Shown in pieces: positions 46,057 to 55,717 of a DNA stretch of 64,000 nt; within the stretch, counting starts at the first letter, position 1; each line of letters opens with the position of its first letter. Both the position numbers and the translations under genes were made by a program. Origin of the DNA: Aquilonibacter sp963703325 (GTDB taxonomy: Bacteria; Vulcanimicrobiota; Vulcanimicrobiia; Vulcanimicrobiales; Vulcanimicrobiaceae); assembly GCA_963703325.1 (NCBI GenBank), contig OY969805.1, positions 2,666,001 to 2,730,000 of the forward strand. The letters are read 5' to 3'. The notes under the pieces are model-generated. The model saw only the letters and a program-made list of their open reading frames with translations. It was not told the origin of the DNA and searched no databases.

Positions 46057-47226
46057 ATGCCATCGTACGTTCGCGCCGGATCCCTGCCGCACAAACGCCA
46101 CATTCAGTTCCGCCGTCCCGATGGCGGATTGTACGCCGAAGAGCTTTTTTCGACTAAAGGCTTCGAGAGCGTATACTCGCTGCTCTATCATCTGCGTCCA
46201 CCGACGGCGACCCTCGAAGTGCGCCCATGGGATCGCCCGGCGCCGCGGCTGATGCCGAACGAGCCGCTGCGCAACCGGCACTTCAAGACGGCGCGCATAC
46301 AGACCGGCGGCGATGCGATTGAATCGCGGCGTGCACTCCTCGGGAACGACGATATGCTCGTTTCGATCGCGCAAGCCGACCGGCCGATGGAGTACTGGTA
46401 TCGCAACACCGGCGGTGACGAGCTGCTTTTCATCCATCACGGCGCCGGCGTGATCGAAACGCCGTTCGGCGATCTGGCGTATCGCGCACACGATTATCTG
46501 ATCATCCCGACGGGCACGACCTATCGCGTGCTCCCGGCCTCGCCGACACGCATGCTGGTTCACGAATCGCGCGGGATGGTGACGATTCCGCGCCGCTACC
46601 GCAACGAATTCGGTCAGCTCGAAGAGCACGCGCCGTATTACGAGCGCGACTTTCGGGCGCCGGCGCTCAAGAGCCCGGTGGACGCGCGCGGCGAGCACGA
46701 AATTCGCGTGCAGAACGCCGGACGCAACGCGGTCTACATCGTGCAGAATCATCCGTGCGATGTCGTCGGCTGGGACGGATACTGCTTTCCCTACGCCTTT
46801 AACCTCGAGGAATTTGCGCCGATCACCGGCAAGCTGCACCAGCCGCCGCCTGCACATGCGACATTCGAAGCGCCGGGCGCCGCATTCTGCGCGTTCGTTC
46901 CGCGGCTCTTCGATTATCATCCGCTCGCGATTCCGGTGCCGTACAATCACTCGAGCGTCGATTGCGACGAAGTGATCTTCTACGTCAGTGGCAACTTCAT
47001 GAGCCGCCGCGGCGTTGAAGAGGGCTCGATCACCCTGCATGCCGCCGGCGCGCCGCACGGGCCCCAACCCGGCGCGGTCGAAGCGAGTCTGGGCGCGAAA
47101 TCAACCGATGAAATCGCGGTGATGGTCGACACGTTCAAGCCGCTGCACTTGGCGCAGTCAGCGATCGACGTCGAAGACGAACAGTATTACCGCTCCTGGA
47201 TCGAAGAACCGGCACGAACGCTTTAG
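46057..47226 (+). CDS. hmgA: homogentisate 1,2-dioxygenase
   Basis: Opens the ring of homogentisate to maleylacetoacetate. 389 residues, cupin-type enzyme. The iron site is visible as VPYNHSSVDCDEVIFYVSG (His and Glu) and HAAGAPHGPQPG (second His). N-terminal features: HIQFRRPDGGLYAEELFSTKGF. Start ATG 46057 with GGAG 8 nt upstream. Its last bases overlap the stop of convergent fahA by 4 nt. Confidence 0.93.
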   Translation: MPSYVRAGSLPHKRHIQFRRPDGGLYAEELFSTKGFESVYSLLYHLRPPTATLEVRPWDRPAPRLMPNEPLRNRHFKTARIQTGGDAIESRRALLGNDDMLVSIAQADRPMEYWYRNTGGDELLFIHHGAGVIETPFGDLAYRAHDYLIIPTGTTYRVLPASPTRMLVHESRGMVTIPRRYRNEFGQLEEHAPYYERDFRAPALKSPVDARGEHEIRVQNAGRNAVYIVQNHPCDVVGWDGYCFPYAFNLEEFAPITGKLHQPPPAHATFEAPGAAFCAFVPRLFDYHPLAIPVPYNHSSVDCDEVIFYVSGNFMSRRGVEEGSITLHAAGAPHGPQPGAVEASLGAKSTDEIAVMVDTFKPLHLAQSAIDVEDEQYYRSWIEEPARTL

Positions 47227-48491
47227 CGCGCGGGTGTAATACGGCCGCGGGCCGCGCCAAAGCCGATGCGAAATTCGCCCTGTACGCACCAGCCGCGCAG
47301 CGTGATCTCGTCGCCATCTTGTAGAAAGCCGCGCACTTCGCCGCCCGGTACGTGAATCGGCTTGGTGGCATTGTCGGTGAGCTCGATCAGACTGCCCATC
47401 GATTCTGGCTGGGCTCCGCTGATCGTTCCCGACGCATACAGATCGCCGGGCCGAATTTGCGTACCGTTGACGGTAACGTGCGCCAGCTGCTGCAGGATAC
47501 TCCAATACAGCTCTTTGAAATTCGTGCGTGAGATCGTGATCGGTGCGATACCCGCCTCGCGCATTTTCTCGGTTGAAAGATCGACCGCGAGGCCGATGTC
47601 GTAGGCGGAGCGCTCCGAGCCGCGTAGATACTGCAGCGGCGCGGGATCCTGCCCCAGTCCGTTGGTGCGAAATGGTTCCAGTGCGTCGAGGGTCACGATC
47701 CACGGCGAGATGGTCGTCGCGAAGGACTTTCCGAGAAACGGTCCGAGCGGTTGATACTCCCAGGCCTGAATATCACGCGCGCTCCAATCGTTGACCAGCA
47801 CAAGTCCGAAGATGTGCTCGCGCGCCTTCGCGATGGGAATTGGTTCGCCTAAACGGTTGCCCGGGCCGGTTACGAATCCGACTTCGAGCTCGATGTCGAG
47901 CCGTTGCGACGGACCAAAAACCGGCCCGTCGCTGTTTGCGGGCTTGCGTTGGCCGTTGGGACGCACGATCGGCGTACCGTCGATGACCACCGTGCTCGAG
48001 CGTCCGTGGTACGCGATCGGCATGTGGCGCCAGTTCGGTAAGAGCGGATCGCTATTCGGACGAAAGAGTTTCCCCAAGTTCGTTGCGTGCTCGAGCGATG
48101 AATAGAAGTCGACATAGTCACCGATCTCCATCGGCACGACCATTGCCGCGGTGCGCTGCTCGACGAAGAACGCGTCGGCGTTGCGTTCGCGCAGAGAGGC
48201 ATCACCGCGATCGTCGCCACGCAACAACGCTGCTAAATGCAGCCGCAACTTCTTCCATATCGCGGGACCGGCCGCGAGTAGCGGATTGAGCGACGTCGCC
48301 ATCACGAGCGCGCGGTCGCACACGTTCTGGGTCAAGCCGGCCTCGCCGAGCGCATACAAATCCAAAATGCGATCGCCGATTGCGATGCCGAGTCGAACGC
48401 GGCCCTGGTGCACGAATGCACCGTACGGCAAGTTGTAAATCGTAAAATCGCTTCCCGGAGCGACGGGAATCCACGAGTCGATGTGCGGCAA
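47223..48491 (-). CDS. fahA: fumarylacetoacetase
   Basis: Final step of tyrosine breakdown: splits fumarylacetoacetate to fumarate and acetoacetate. 422 residues: N-terminal SH3-like domain (SDFTIYNLPYGAF) and the FAH catalytic domain. Metal-site residues appear as DYVDFYSSLEHATN (Asp), LDIELEVGFVTGPGN (two Glu) and VLVNDWSARDIQAWEY (Asp); the catalytic His is in IAYHGRSSTVV. Start ATG 48491, 6 nt after the unknown gene upstream. Confidence 0.95.
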   Translation of the reverse strand: MPHIDSWIPVAPGSDFTIYNLPYGAFVHQGRVRLGIAIGDRILDLYALGEAGLTQNVCDRALVMATSLNPLLAAGPAIWKKLRLHLAALLRGDDRGDASLRERNADAFFVEQRTAAMVVPMEIGDYVDFYSSLEHATNLGKLFRPNSDPLLPNWRHMPIAYHGRSSTVVIDGTPIVRPNGQRKPANSDGPVFGPSQRLDIELEVGFVTGPGNRLGEPIPIAKAREHIFGLVLVNDWSARDIQAWEYQPLGPFLGKSFATTISPWIVTLDALEPFRTNGLGQDPAPLQYLRGSERSAYDIGLAVDLSTEKMREAGIAPITISRTNFKELYWSILQQLAHVTVNGTQIRPGDLYASGTISGAQPESMGSLIELTDNATKPIHVPGGEVRGFLQDGDEITLRGWCVQGEFRIGFGAARGRITPAR

Positions 48492-48497
48492 GGATCG

Positions 48498-49322
48498 TTA
48501 CCGGCCGCCTAAGAGGTGCAATGCGCGCAGATCCTCGACTGGGTCGTCGAAGCTACAGCTCCCGTAGCTGACGAAGCGCTTGCGCCGCGCGAGCCGCACC
48601 TCGTTTTCATCCTTCAGATCGAGCTCGTCGAGGTGCTCGGCCCCCACGATCCGCTCGAGCGTCTGCCGGTCGACATGCGGCGCGTGCACCGCAGCCGCCA
48701 CTAGGTTAAGGAAGCCGTGCATCATCACACCGGCTTGGGGGTTGAAGTGTCGCAGCGGGTGGTGCAGACCGGCCGTGGCCTTAAAGGGCACGCCGGCAGC
48801 GCTCGCCCCGGCAATAAACGCCGCGACCGCCTCGACGCTCGGGTACGCCGACGGTTTGACACCGCCGCAGCGAAGCTTGGCGCCGAGGCGACCCTCGGCG
48901 AGTTCATCCATGGCCATCCGTACCCCCGAGAGCTCGACATAGATCGGGAGATCGTCGAGGCGCGCTCGCCGCGCTTGCCGAGCGCACCCGCCGATCGAGT
49001 AGTCTCCGAGTGGGACTTCAATCCCGGCGATCGTGGCCCAGCCTTCATGGCGGGCGCGTCCGACCACCTCGAACATCGTGGGCGCAGCAATGACCGACAG
49101 TTCGATACGTGCTCGTCCTTCGAGGCAATTTCGCAATTCGATGAGTTTTTCGGCGGGCACGATGAACCGCGCGAGCATCCAGGAGGCGTCGCCTTCCTGC
49201 GCCCGCTCGTACTGAGCCAACGCTGCGTCGAGCGGGAGCTTCGCCGGCGGAAAGAGCCCGGCATAGTCGATAAGGCGTTCAAGGGCAGCGCGCATCGCGC
49301 CGGTCGGGGCAATCGTCGTCAC
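48498..49322 (-). CDS. conserved unknown protein in the tyrosine-degradation cluster
   Basis: About 274 residues from GTG 49322 (ATG 49295 also fits; the strong AGGAGG at about 49347-49352 has no start at proper distance). It looks like a (beta/alpha)-barrel: YAGLFPPAKLPLDAALAQY near the start, KLRCGGVKPSAYPSVEAVAAFI, GVPFKATAGLHHPLRHFN and, at the C-terminus, RKRFVSYGSCSFDDPVEDL. Conserved-looking reactive residues are the Lys in FKATAG, the His pair in GLHHP and the Cys in GSCSF. Ends 6 nt before fahA, so co-expressed with it. Possibly the missing maleylacetoacetate isomerase; function unproven. Confidence 0.78.
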   Translation of the reverse strand: MTTIAPTGAMRAALERLIDYAGLFPPAKLPLDAALAQYERAQEGDASWMLARFIVPAEKLIELRNCLEGRARIELSVIAAPTMFEVVGRARHEGWATIAGIEVPLGDYSIGGCARQARRARLDDLPIYVELSGVRMAMDELAEGRLGAKLRCGGVKPSAYPSVEAVAAFIAGASAAGVPFKATAGLHHPLRHFNPQAGVMMHGFLNLVAAAVHAPHVDRQTLERIVGAEHLDELDLKDENEVRLARRKRFVSYGSCSFDDPVEDLRALHLLGGR

Positions 49323-49374
49323 GCTGGCTGTTGTTCGACAGGGCACCTCCTGACGCTTCGCCAAGCCCTGGGTC

Positions 49375-50490
49375 ATGAACACGAGCACGGAAACTCGCAG
49401 CAATCCGCTCGCGCGAATCGATTGGGACTACGTCGAATTTTACGTCGGCAATGCGAAGCAAGCCGCGCATTACTATATGTCGGCCTTCGGGTTCGAACAA
49501 GTCGCGTATGCCGGTCCCGAAACGGGCATCAAAGATCGCTGCAGCTACGTGCTCGAGCAAAACAAGTTACGCTTCGTTCTCACCTCGAGCTTACTGCCCG
49601 ACGACGCGATCGCGCGTCACGTCGCGCTGCACGGCGACGGCGTCAAAGATATCGCAATCGTCGTTGACGACGCGAAGGCCGCATACGCGCAGGCGATGGC
49701 CGGCAAGGCTACGTCGGTTGCCGCGCCATCGGAGGCGTCAGACGCAGGCGGCCGGATCCTACGCGCTACCATCGCCACCTACGGGGAGACCGTCCACACA
49801 TTCGTTCAGCGCGACGGCTACGCCGGCGCCTTCATGCCCGGTTTCGTTGAGGCCCGGCGCTCGCTGCCGGGCAGCAAAAAGCCCGGTCTGCAGTTCATCG
49901 ATCATTGCGTGGGCAACGTCGGATGGGGCGAGATGGACGCCTGGGGTGACTTCTACGCGCGGGTCTTCGGCTTTTCACAGCTGGTCTCGTTCGACGACAC
50001 CGACATTTCGACCGAGTACACCGCGCTCAAGTCGAAGGTGATGACCGATCCGCGCCATCAAGTGAAGTTTCCCATCAACGAACCGGCCACGGGCAAGAAA
50101 AAATCGCAGATCGAAGAGTACCTGGACTTTTATCGCGGTTCGGGCGTGCAACACATCGCAATCCGCACCGACGACATCGTTTCGACGATCGACGCCCTGC
50201 GGTATAACGGGGTTGAATTTCTCGATACGCCGGACAGCTACTACGATATGCTCGGCGAGCGCGTCGGGAAGATCGATGAGGCACTCGACGTCTTGCGCGA
50301 GCGGCGCATCCTTGTCGACCGCGACGACCTCGGTTACATGCTGCAGATTTTCACCAAACCGCTGCAAGATCGCCCAACGGTCTTCTTCGAGATCATTCAA
50401 CGTAAGGGCAGCCTCTCGTTCGGCAAGGGAAATTTCAAGGCGCTGTTCGTTTCGATAGAACAAGAACAAGCAAAACGCGGAACGCTGTAG
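49375..50490 (+). CDS. hppD: 4-hydroxyphenylpyruvate dioxygenase
   Basis: Converts 4-hydroxyphenylpyruvate to homogentisate. 371 residues in two VOC-type domains. Iron ligands: His in FIDHCVGNV (about 175), His in VQHIAIRTDDI (about 257) and Glu in TVFFEIIQRKG (about 341). ATG 49375 has no strong ribosome site; the gene is divergent from the unknown gene, with a 52-nt shared upstream region. Its TAG overlaps the GTG of deoC. Confidence 0.96.
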   Translation: MNTSTETRSNPLARIDWDYVEFYVGNAKQAAHYYMSAFGFEQVAYAGPETGIKDRCSYVLEQNKLRFVLTSSLLPDDAIARHVALHGDGVKDIAIVVDDAKAAYAQAMAGKATSVAAPSEASDAGGRILRATIATYGETVHTFVQRDGYAGAFMPGFVEARRSLPGSKKPGLQFIDHCVGNVGWGEMDAWGDFYARVFGFSQLVSFDDTDISTEYTALKSKVMTDPRHQVKFPINEPATGKKKSQIEEYLDFYRGSGVQHIAIRTDDIVSTIDALRYNGVEFLDTPDSYYDMLGERVGKIDEALDVLRERRILVDRDDLGYMLQIFTKPLQDRPTVFFEIIQRKGSLSFGKGNFKALFVSIEQEQAKRGTL

Positions 50491-51389
50491 TGCCGACACT
50501 AGCAAACCCGGTTGTCAACGTCGATGCGGTTATGCTCGAGTCGCGCGCCGCTTCGCTTGCGAAGCGTTCGATCAAGACGTCGGCAAAGCTCGAAGGCATT
50601 ACGCTTGCGATCAGGTGCATCGATCTCACCACGTTAGAGGGCAAGGACTCGCGCGGTCGCGTGCGCTCGCTGTGCGCGAAGGCGATCAATCCGCGTCCGG
50701 GTTGGCCGAACGTCCCGAGCGTCGCTGCCGTCTGCGTCTACCCGAACCTGGTTCCCGTCGCCAAGGAATCGTTGCGCGGCACCAGCGTCAAAGTCGCGTC
50801 GGTGGCCACCGCATTTCCCAGTGGCCTCTCGAGCCTCGACGTCAAACTTGCCGACGCCGCGGCAGCGCTGGAAAATGGCGCGGATGAAATCGACATGGTG
50901 ATCGATCGCGGCGCGTTTCTTTCCGGCGATGAAGGCTCGGTCTATGCCGAGATCGTCGCCGTCAAAGAATTGTGCGGGGGCAGCGCGCACCTCAAAGTCA
51001 TTCTCGAGACCGGCGAACTCGGCAGTTACGACAACATTCGGCGCGCAAGCGATCTCGCGCTCGAAGCGGGTGCCGACGTGATCAAGACGTCGACCGGGAA
51101 GGTCGGAACCAATGCAACCTTTCCCACCGCGCTCGTGATGTGCGAGGCGATTCGCGACTTCGCCCGGCGAACCGGAGAGCGCCGCGGACTCAAGGTCGCA
51201 GGCGGCGTTCGTAACACCAAACAAGCCTTGACCTACCTCGTCATCGTGAAGGAGACGCTGGGCGATGCGTGGCTTGCGCCGGACCGCTTTCGCATCGGCG
51301 CGAGCTCGCTGCTCGACGACCTCCTCATGCAGCTCGAAAAAGAAGAGACCGGCCACTACGCGGGAACCGATTACATACCGAAGGATTAA
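50490..51389 (+). CDS. deoC: deoxyribose-phosphate aldolase
   Basis: Splits 2-deoxyribose 5-phosphate to glyceraldehyde 3-phosphate and acetaldehyde. 299 residues, TIM barrel. Schiff-base Lys in GADVIKTSTGKVG, proton-relay Lys in GLKVAGGVRN, and the Asp in DEIDMVIDRGAF. It starts with GTG 50490 in the hppD stop (TAGTG). The N-terminus is about 60 residues longer than E. coli DeoC, as in many actinobacterial-type forms. The aldehyde dehydrogenase downstream is suited to remove acetaldehyde. Confidence 0.94.
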   Translation: MPTLANPVVNVDAVMLESRAASLAKRSIKTSAKLEGITLAIRCIDLTTLEGKDSRGRVRSLCAKAINPRPGWPNVPSVAAVCVYPNLVPVAKESLRGTSVKVASVATAFPSGLSSLDVKLADAAAALENGADEIDMVIDRGAFLSGDEGSVYAEIVAVKELCGGSAHLKVILETGELGSYDNIRRASDLALEAGADVIKTSTGKVGTNATFPTALVMCEAIRDFARRTGERRGLKVAGGVRNTKQALTYLVIVKETLGDAWLAPDRFRIGASSLLDDLLMQLEKEETGHYAGTDYIPKD

Positions 51390-51391
51390 GA

Positions 51392-52828
51392 ATGGCGATC
51401 TTTGACTACGCGCCTGCGCCGGAAAGCGTCCGGCCGCAGATTCGTGAAGACTACGGACTGTTTATCGACGGACGGTGGACGCCGCCCGAAAGCGGTCTGA
51501 TGTTTGAGACCGTCAACCCCGCGACTGAAACCGTGCTCGCGCGCGTGGCGCAGGCGAATGCCGCCGACGTCGACCGTGCGGTCCGGGCAGCGCGCAAGGC
51601 TTACGACAAATACTGGCGCAAGCTCAAGAGCACCGACCGGGCGAAATATATCTACCGCATCGCGCGCGCCATCACCGAGCGGTCGCGCGAACTGGCCGTG
51701 CTCGAAACGATGGACGGCGGCAAGCCGATCAAGGAATCGCGCGACTTCGACATCCCGACCGCGGCGGCGCACTTCTTTTATAATGCGGGTTGGGCGGACA
51801 AGCTCGAGTGGGTGATGCGCGCCGGGCGCGAACCGCAATCGCTGGGCGTCTGCGGCCAGATCGTACCGTGGAACTTCCCCTTGCTCATGGCCGCCTGGAA
51901 AATTGCGCCGGCACTTGCCTGCGGCAACACCGTCGTCCTCAAGCCGGCCGAGACAACCCCGCTGACGGCCCTCGCCCTCGCGCAAATCATCGAAGAGGCC
52001 GATCTGCCGCCCGGCGTCGTCAACGTCATCACCGGTGACGGTACGACCGGGGCCGCGCTGGTCGAACACCCCGACGTCGACAAGATCGCCTTCACCGGCT
52101 CAACCGACGTCGGCAAGATCATCGCGCGCCGTCTCGCCGGCAGCGACAAACGCCTGACCCTCGAGCTCGGCGGAAAAGCCGCGCACATCGTATTCGCCGA
52201 CGCGCCGATGGATCAAGCGATCGAAGGCGTCGTCAATGGGATCTACTTCAACCAAGGTCACGTCTGTTGCGCCGGTTCCCGGCTGCTCGTCGAGGAGCGC
52301 GTGCACGACGAGGTCGTCGTGCGCCTCACCGAGCGGCTGCAGACGCTGCGCTTGGGCGATCCGCTCGATAAGAACACCGACATCGGCGCGATCAACTCCC
52401 GAGCACAACTCGAAAAGATTGAGGAGCTCGTGCGCAGTGGCGTCGAGCAAGGCGCCACGCTGGTGCAGCAGCAATGCGATCTCCCTTCGCGCGGCTTCTT
52501 TTTCCCGGCCTCGTTCTTCTCGAACGTGCATCCGTCGCACCGTATTGCGCGCGAAGAGATCTTCGGGCCGGTACTCTCGATCCTCACCTTCCGCACGCCC
52601 GATGAAGCGGTTGAGAAGGCGAACAACACGCCGTACGGCCTGTCCGCCGGGGTGTGGACCGAGAAAGGGAGCAAGAACATGTGGGTAGCGCAGCAACTGC
52701 GCGCCGGCGTCGTGTGGTGCAACACGTTTAATCAATTCGATCCCAGCTCGCCCTTCGGCGGTTACCGAGAGTCCGGGTTTGGCCGTGAAGGCGGCGTGCA
52801 TGGGCTCTTCGAGTATCTTGCGCACTAG
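51392..52828 (+). CDS. NAD(P)-dependent aldehyde dehydrogenase
   Basis: 478 residues from ATG 51392, 2 nt after the deoC stop. ALDH features: Rossmann IVPWNFPLLMAAWKIAPALACGNTV, catalytic Glu in TLELGGKAAHIVF, catalytic Cys in FNQGHVCCAGSRLLVEE, and EEIFGPVLSIL with Glu for cofactor exchange. The position after deoC suggests oxidation of acetaldehyde from deoxynucleoside breakdown; a role in aromatic catabolism with hppD is an alternative. Substrate not determined by sequence. Confidence 0.93.
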   Translation: MAIFDYAPAPESVRPQIREDYGLFIDGRWTPPESGLMFETVNPATETVLARVAQANAADVDRAVRAARKAYDKYWRKLKSTDRAKYIYRIARAITERSRELAVLETMDGGKPIKESRDFDIPTAAAHFFYNAGWADKLEWVMRAGREPQSLGVCGQIVPWNFPLLMAAWKIAPALACGNTVVLKPAETTPLTALALAQIIEEADLPPGVVNVITGDGTTGAALVEHPDVDKIAFTGSTDVGKIIARRLAGSDKRLTLELGGKAAHIVFADAPMDQAIEGVVNGIYFNQGHVCCAGSRLLVEERVHDEVVVRLTERLQTLRLGDPLDKNTDIGAINSRAQLEKIEELVRSGVEQGATLVQQQCDLPSRGFFFPASFFSNVHPSHRIAREEIFGPVLSILTFRTPDEAVEKANNTPYGLSAGVWTEKGSKNMWVAQQLRAGVVWCNTFNQFDPSSPFGGYRESGFGREGGVHGLFEYLAH

Positions 52829-52840
52829 ACGGAATCGCTG

Positions 52841-55705
52841 ATGCTCGGCGAACGCGATCTCCGTCTTCTCGACGAACTGTTGTCGCGCTCACCACTTGCG
52901 ATCATCGCTTGGGATTCCAATTACCGGGTCACGTATTGGTCGGCTCGAGCGACCGATATGTTCGGCTACACCTCCGACGCGGTGATCGGTAAAACGATCG
53001 ACGATTTCGATTTGGTCGCCCCGGAAGACAAGCCGATTGTGCGCGAGGTGCAGCAGCGCCTCGACGGTGTCGACAACGTCCGCACGCTCGTGAACGTCAA
53101 TCGCAATCATCGGGTCAACGGCGAAGTGCGAACCTGCCGCTGGACGACGTTTGCGCTCCAAGATTCTAGTACGTTCCACGCGCTCTCATACGCCGAAGAC
53201 ATCACCGAGTCGCTGGCTGCGCAGAACGCGCTCGCCGAGAGCGAGGAACGGTTCCGTTCGCTCTTTGAGTATAATCCCGACATCGTTATGATTTTCGATC
53301 GTGATGGGTGCATTATCGACGTCAATGAAGCCGCGGCACGCATCGGACCGGTCTCGCGCGAGCGCTTTATCGGCTTGCACTTCAGCGCGTTTCTTGATTC
53401 CGAGGACGTTGCGAAGCACGACGAATACCTGCGTCAGGCACTATCCGGCGAGACCCTGTTCTATCATGCGCGCATCCGCACGCTCGAAGGGCAGCCACTC
53501 GATGTGATGGTCACGACCGTCCCGATGCTGCGCGACGGGCAGATCGTCGGCGCGTATTCGATCATCCGTGACGAAACCGAGATGCGCGCTGCCGAAGGCG
53601 CGCTACGCTCGCTCTTCGAGCACAACCCTGACGGCGTGGTCTCGCTGACGCGCAACGGCGAAATTCTCGACGCGAACGAGGCCGCCGTTCGTATTGGCGG
53701 CTTTTCGCGCGACGGCGTTGTCGGCGCGCACTTCGAGAAGTTCATCCCCGAGCACGAGCGCGAGCGCGCCGGCGCAGCTTTTGCGCGCGCTCTGAGCGGT
53801 CATCCGGTTACGTTCAACGTGGAATCGGTTGACGTCAATGCTGATCTGCTCGAACTCGAGTGTACGCTCATTCCGCAATATAAGGGCGGTGAACGCGTCG
53901 GCGTCTATGGCGTCTTACAGGACATCACCGAACGGCGCGCTGCCGAACGCCGCGCGGAAATGCAGAGCTTGCGCATTCGCAATCTCTACTTCATCGCGGC
54001 GAGCGGCGATTATCCCGACGTACGCATGCGCGCCTCACTCGAGATGGGGTGCCACGCCTGCGACCTGACGCTGGGCGCAGTAGTGGAAATCAACGGAGGG
54101 ACGCCGCGCATCGAGGCGGTCTATCGGGAGCCGAGCGCCGAGACGATCGACGACGACGAGATCATCGCGATGGCCACGAGCGTCGGGAGCTTGCCTGGGG
54201 CGGCGATTCCGGTGCCGTTCCGCAACGGCATCGCCATGCGCCTCGACGTCGCCGGTGATCCCTACGGCGCGCTGGTCTTCGCCGATCCGCACGGCGCCGT
54301 CCGCGAGTTCTCGTCGACCGACGCCGACTTGTTGGGCCTGATAGCAACCTTGATTGCCGGAACCATCGATCGCAGCCGTCAACGTGCGCGCTTGCGTGCG
54401 ATGGCCTATTTCGATGCGCTCACCGGCTTGCCCAATCGCGTGTTTCTTGCCGAAAAACTACGTGACGCGATCGAAGTGGCGCAATCACGCCTCGGCCGCG
54501 TTGCCGTGCTCTTCCTCGATCTCGATCGCTTCAAAGACGTCAACGATACCCTCGGTCACGCCCGCGGCGACCGCTTGTTGCAGATGGTCGCCCAACGCCT
54601 GGTCAAAGAGCTGGGCGATCATGCGACGCTCGCGCGCATGGGCGGCGACGAGTTCGTCGTACTCCTCACCGATTGTCGCGACTCCGAGAACGTGCGCGAC
54701 GTCGGCGAACGCATTTTGGGGCTCGTGAGCGAACCGTTCTTACTTGACGAATACGAGCAGTATATCTCGGCCAGTATCGGAATCGCCGTCTACCCCGAGG
54801 ATGGACGCGACGATCAGACGCTGATCAAAAACGCCGATATCGCGATGTACCGCGCAAAAGACCGCGGCCGTAACGGCTACTACTTCTACAATCCAACGCT
54901 CGAAGCGCCGATTCACATGCGGCTTTCGCAGGAGAAACTGCTCCGGCGCGCGCTTGAGTACGATCAGTTTCTGGTCTACTACCAACCGCAGCTCGATCTA
55001 CACAGCGGCGAAATCGTCAGCGTCGAAGCGCTGGTGCGTTGGAACCACCCAAAGAGCGGCTTGATCGAACCGTCGCACTTCATCCCGAGCGCCGAAATAT
55101 CGGGGCTGATCGTCCCGCTGGGTGATTGGGTGCTCGAAACCGCGGCGAAACAGGTACAACGCTGGCATCAGACGCTCGGGCCGTTGCGTCTCGCGGTCAA
55201 TCTATCGGGGCGGCAATTCCACCAGCGCGATCTGCGCCGGCGCGTGATACAGGCGCTTGAAAATGCGCAACTCGATCCGGGCTGGCTCGAGGTCGAGATT
55301 ACCGAGAGCGTGGCGATGTCCGACGCGGCGCAAACCGTTGGTATCGTGCGCGATCTCAAGGCGCTGGGGATTCGCACCGCGGTCGATGATTTTGGAACCG
55401 GGTACTCGTCACTGGCGTATCTGCGTCGCTTTTCGCTCGACGTGTTGAAAATCGACGGCTCGTTCGTGATCGGCGTGGGCCATGAAGCATTCGATGAAAC
55501 GATCGTCAAGACGGTCATCGGTATGGCACATAGTCTCGGCTTAGAAGTCGTGGCCGAAGGCGTCGAGTCGGTTTCGCAGCTTGCGTTCCTCACCGAGCAT
55601 GGCTGCGACATGGTACAAGGGTACGCCATCGCGCCGCCGTTGCCGGCCGCCGAGTTCGAGGAATTCTTGCACCGGAGGCGAGAAGCGTCAGCCGCATCCG
55701 GGTAA
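52841..55705 (+). CDS. cytoplasmic PAS-PAS-PAS-GAF-like-GGDEF-EAL regulator
   Basis: 954 residues with no membrane helix. Three PAS domains (about 8-125, 133-250, 257-370), each with NPDIVMIF or NPDGVVSL type starts; a GAF-like region (about 380-510); GGDEF with RMGGDEF near 600 and LDLDRFKDVNDTLGHARGD; EAL with VSVEALVRWNHP near 727 and DDFGTGYSSLAYL near 848. Catalytic motifs intact in both output domains. Starts 12 nt after the dehydrogenase gene and may be read through from it. Confidence 0.94.
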   Translation: MLGERDLRLLDELLSRSPLAIIAWDSNYRVTYWSARATDMFGYTSDAVIGKTIDDFDLVAPEDKPIVREVQQRLDGVDNVRTLVNVNRNHRVNGEVRTCRWTTFALQDSSTFHALSYAEDITESLAAQNALAESEERFRSLFEYNPDIVMIFDRDGCIIDVNEAAARIGPVSRERFIGLHFSAFLDSEDVAKHDEYLRQALSGETLFYHARIRTLEGQPLDVMVTTVPMLRDGQIVGAYSIIRDETEMRAAEGALRSLFEHNPDGVVSLTRNGEILDANEAAVRIGGFSRDGVVGAHFEKFIPEHERERAGAAFARALSGHPVTFNVESVDVNADLLELECTLIPQYKGGERVGVYGVLQDITERRAAERRAEMQSLRIRNLYFIAASGDYPDVRMRASLEMGCHACDLTLGAVVEINGGTPRIEAVYREPSAETIDDDEIIAMATSVGSLPGAAIPVPFRNGIAMRLDVAGDPYGALVFADPHGAVREFSSTDADLLGLIATLIAGTIDRSRQRARLRAMAYFDALTGLPNRVFLAEKLRDAIEVAQSRLGRVAVLFLDLDRFKDVNDTLGHARGDRLLQMVAQRLVKELGDHATLARMGGDEFVVLLTDCRDSENVRDVGERILGLVSEPFLLDEYEQYISASIGIAVYPEDGRDDQTLIKNADIAMYRAKDRGRNGYYFYNPTLEAPIHMRLSQEKLLRRALEYDQFLVYYQPQLDLHSGEIVSVEALVRWNHPKSGLIEPSHFIPSAEISGLIVPLGDWVLETAAKQVQRWHQTLGPLRLAVNLSGRQFHQRDLRRRVIQALENAQLDPGWLEVEITESVAMSDAAQTVGIVRDLKALGIRTAVDDFGTGYSSLAYLRRFSLDVLKIDGSFVIGVGHEAFDETIVKTVIGMAHSLGLEVVAEGVESVSQLAFLTEHGCDMVQGYAIAPPLPAAEFEEFLHRRREASAASG

Positions 55706-55717
55706 AGGGTGACCGCT

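Noticed and set aside
45802..47067. Long minus-strand open frame continuous with the secreted protein gene and antisense to hmgA
   Set aside because: hmgA on the other strand has full homology features; the antisense part has no domain, and the real secreted gene starts at its signal peptide (ATG 45801).
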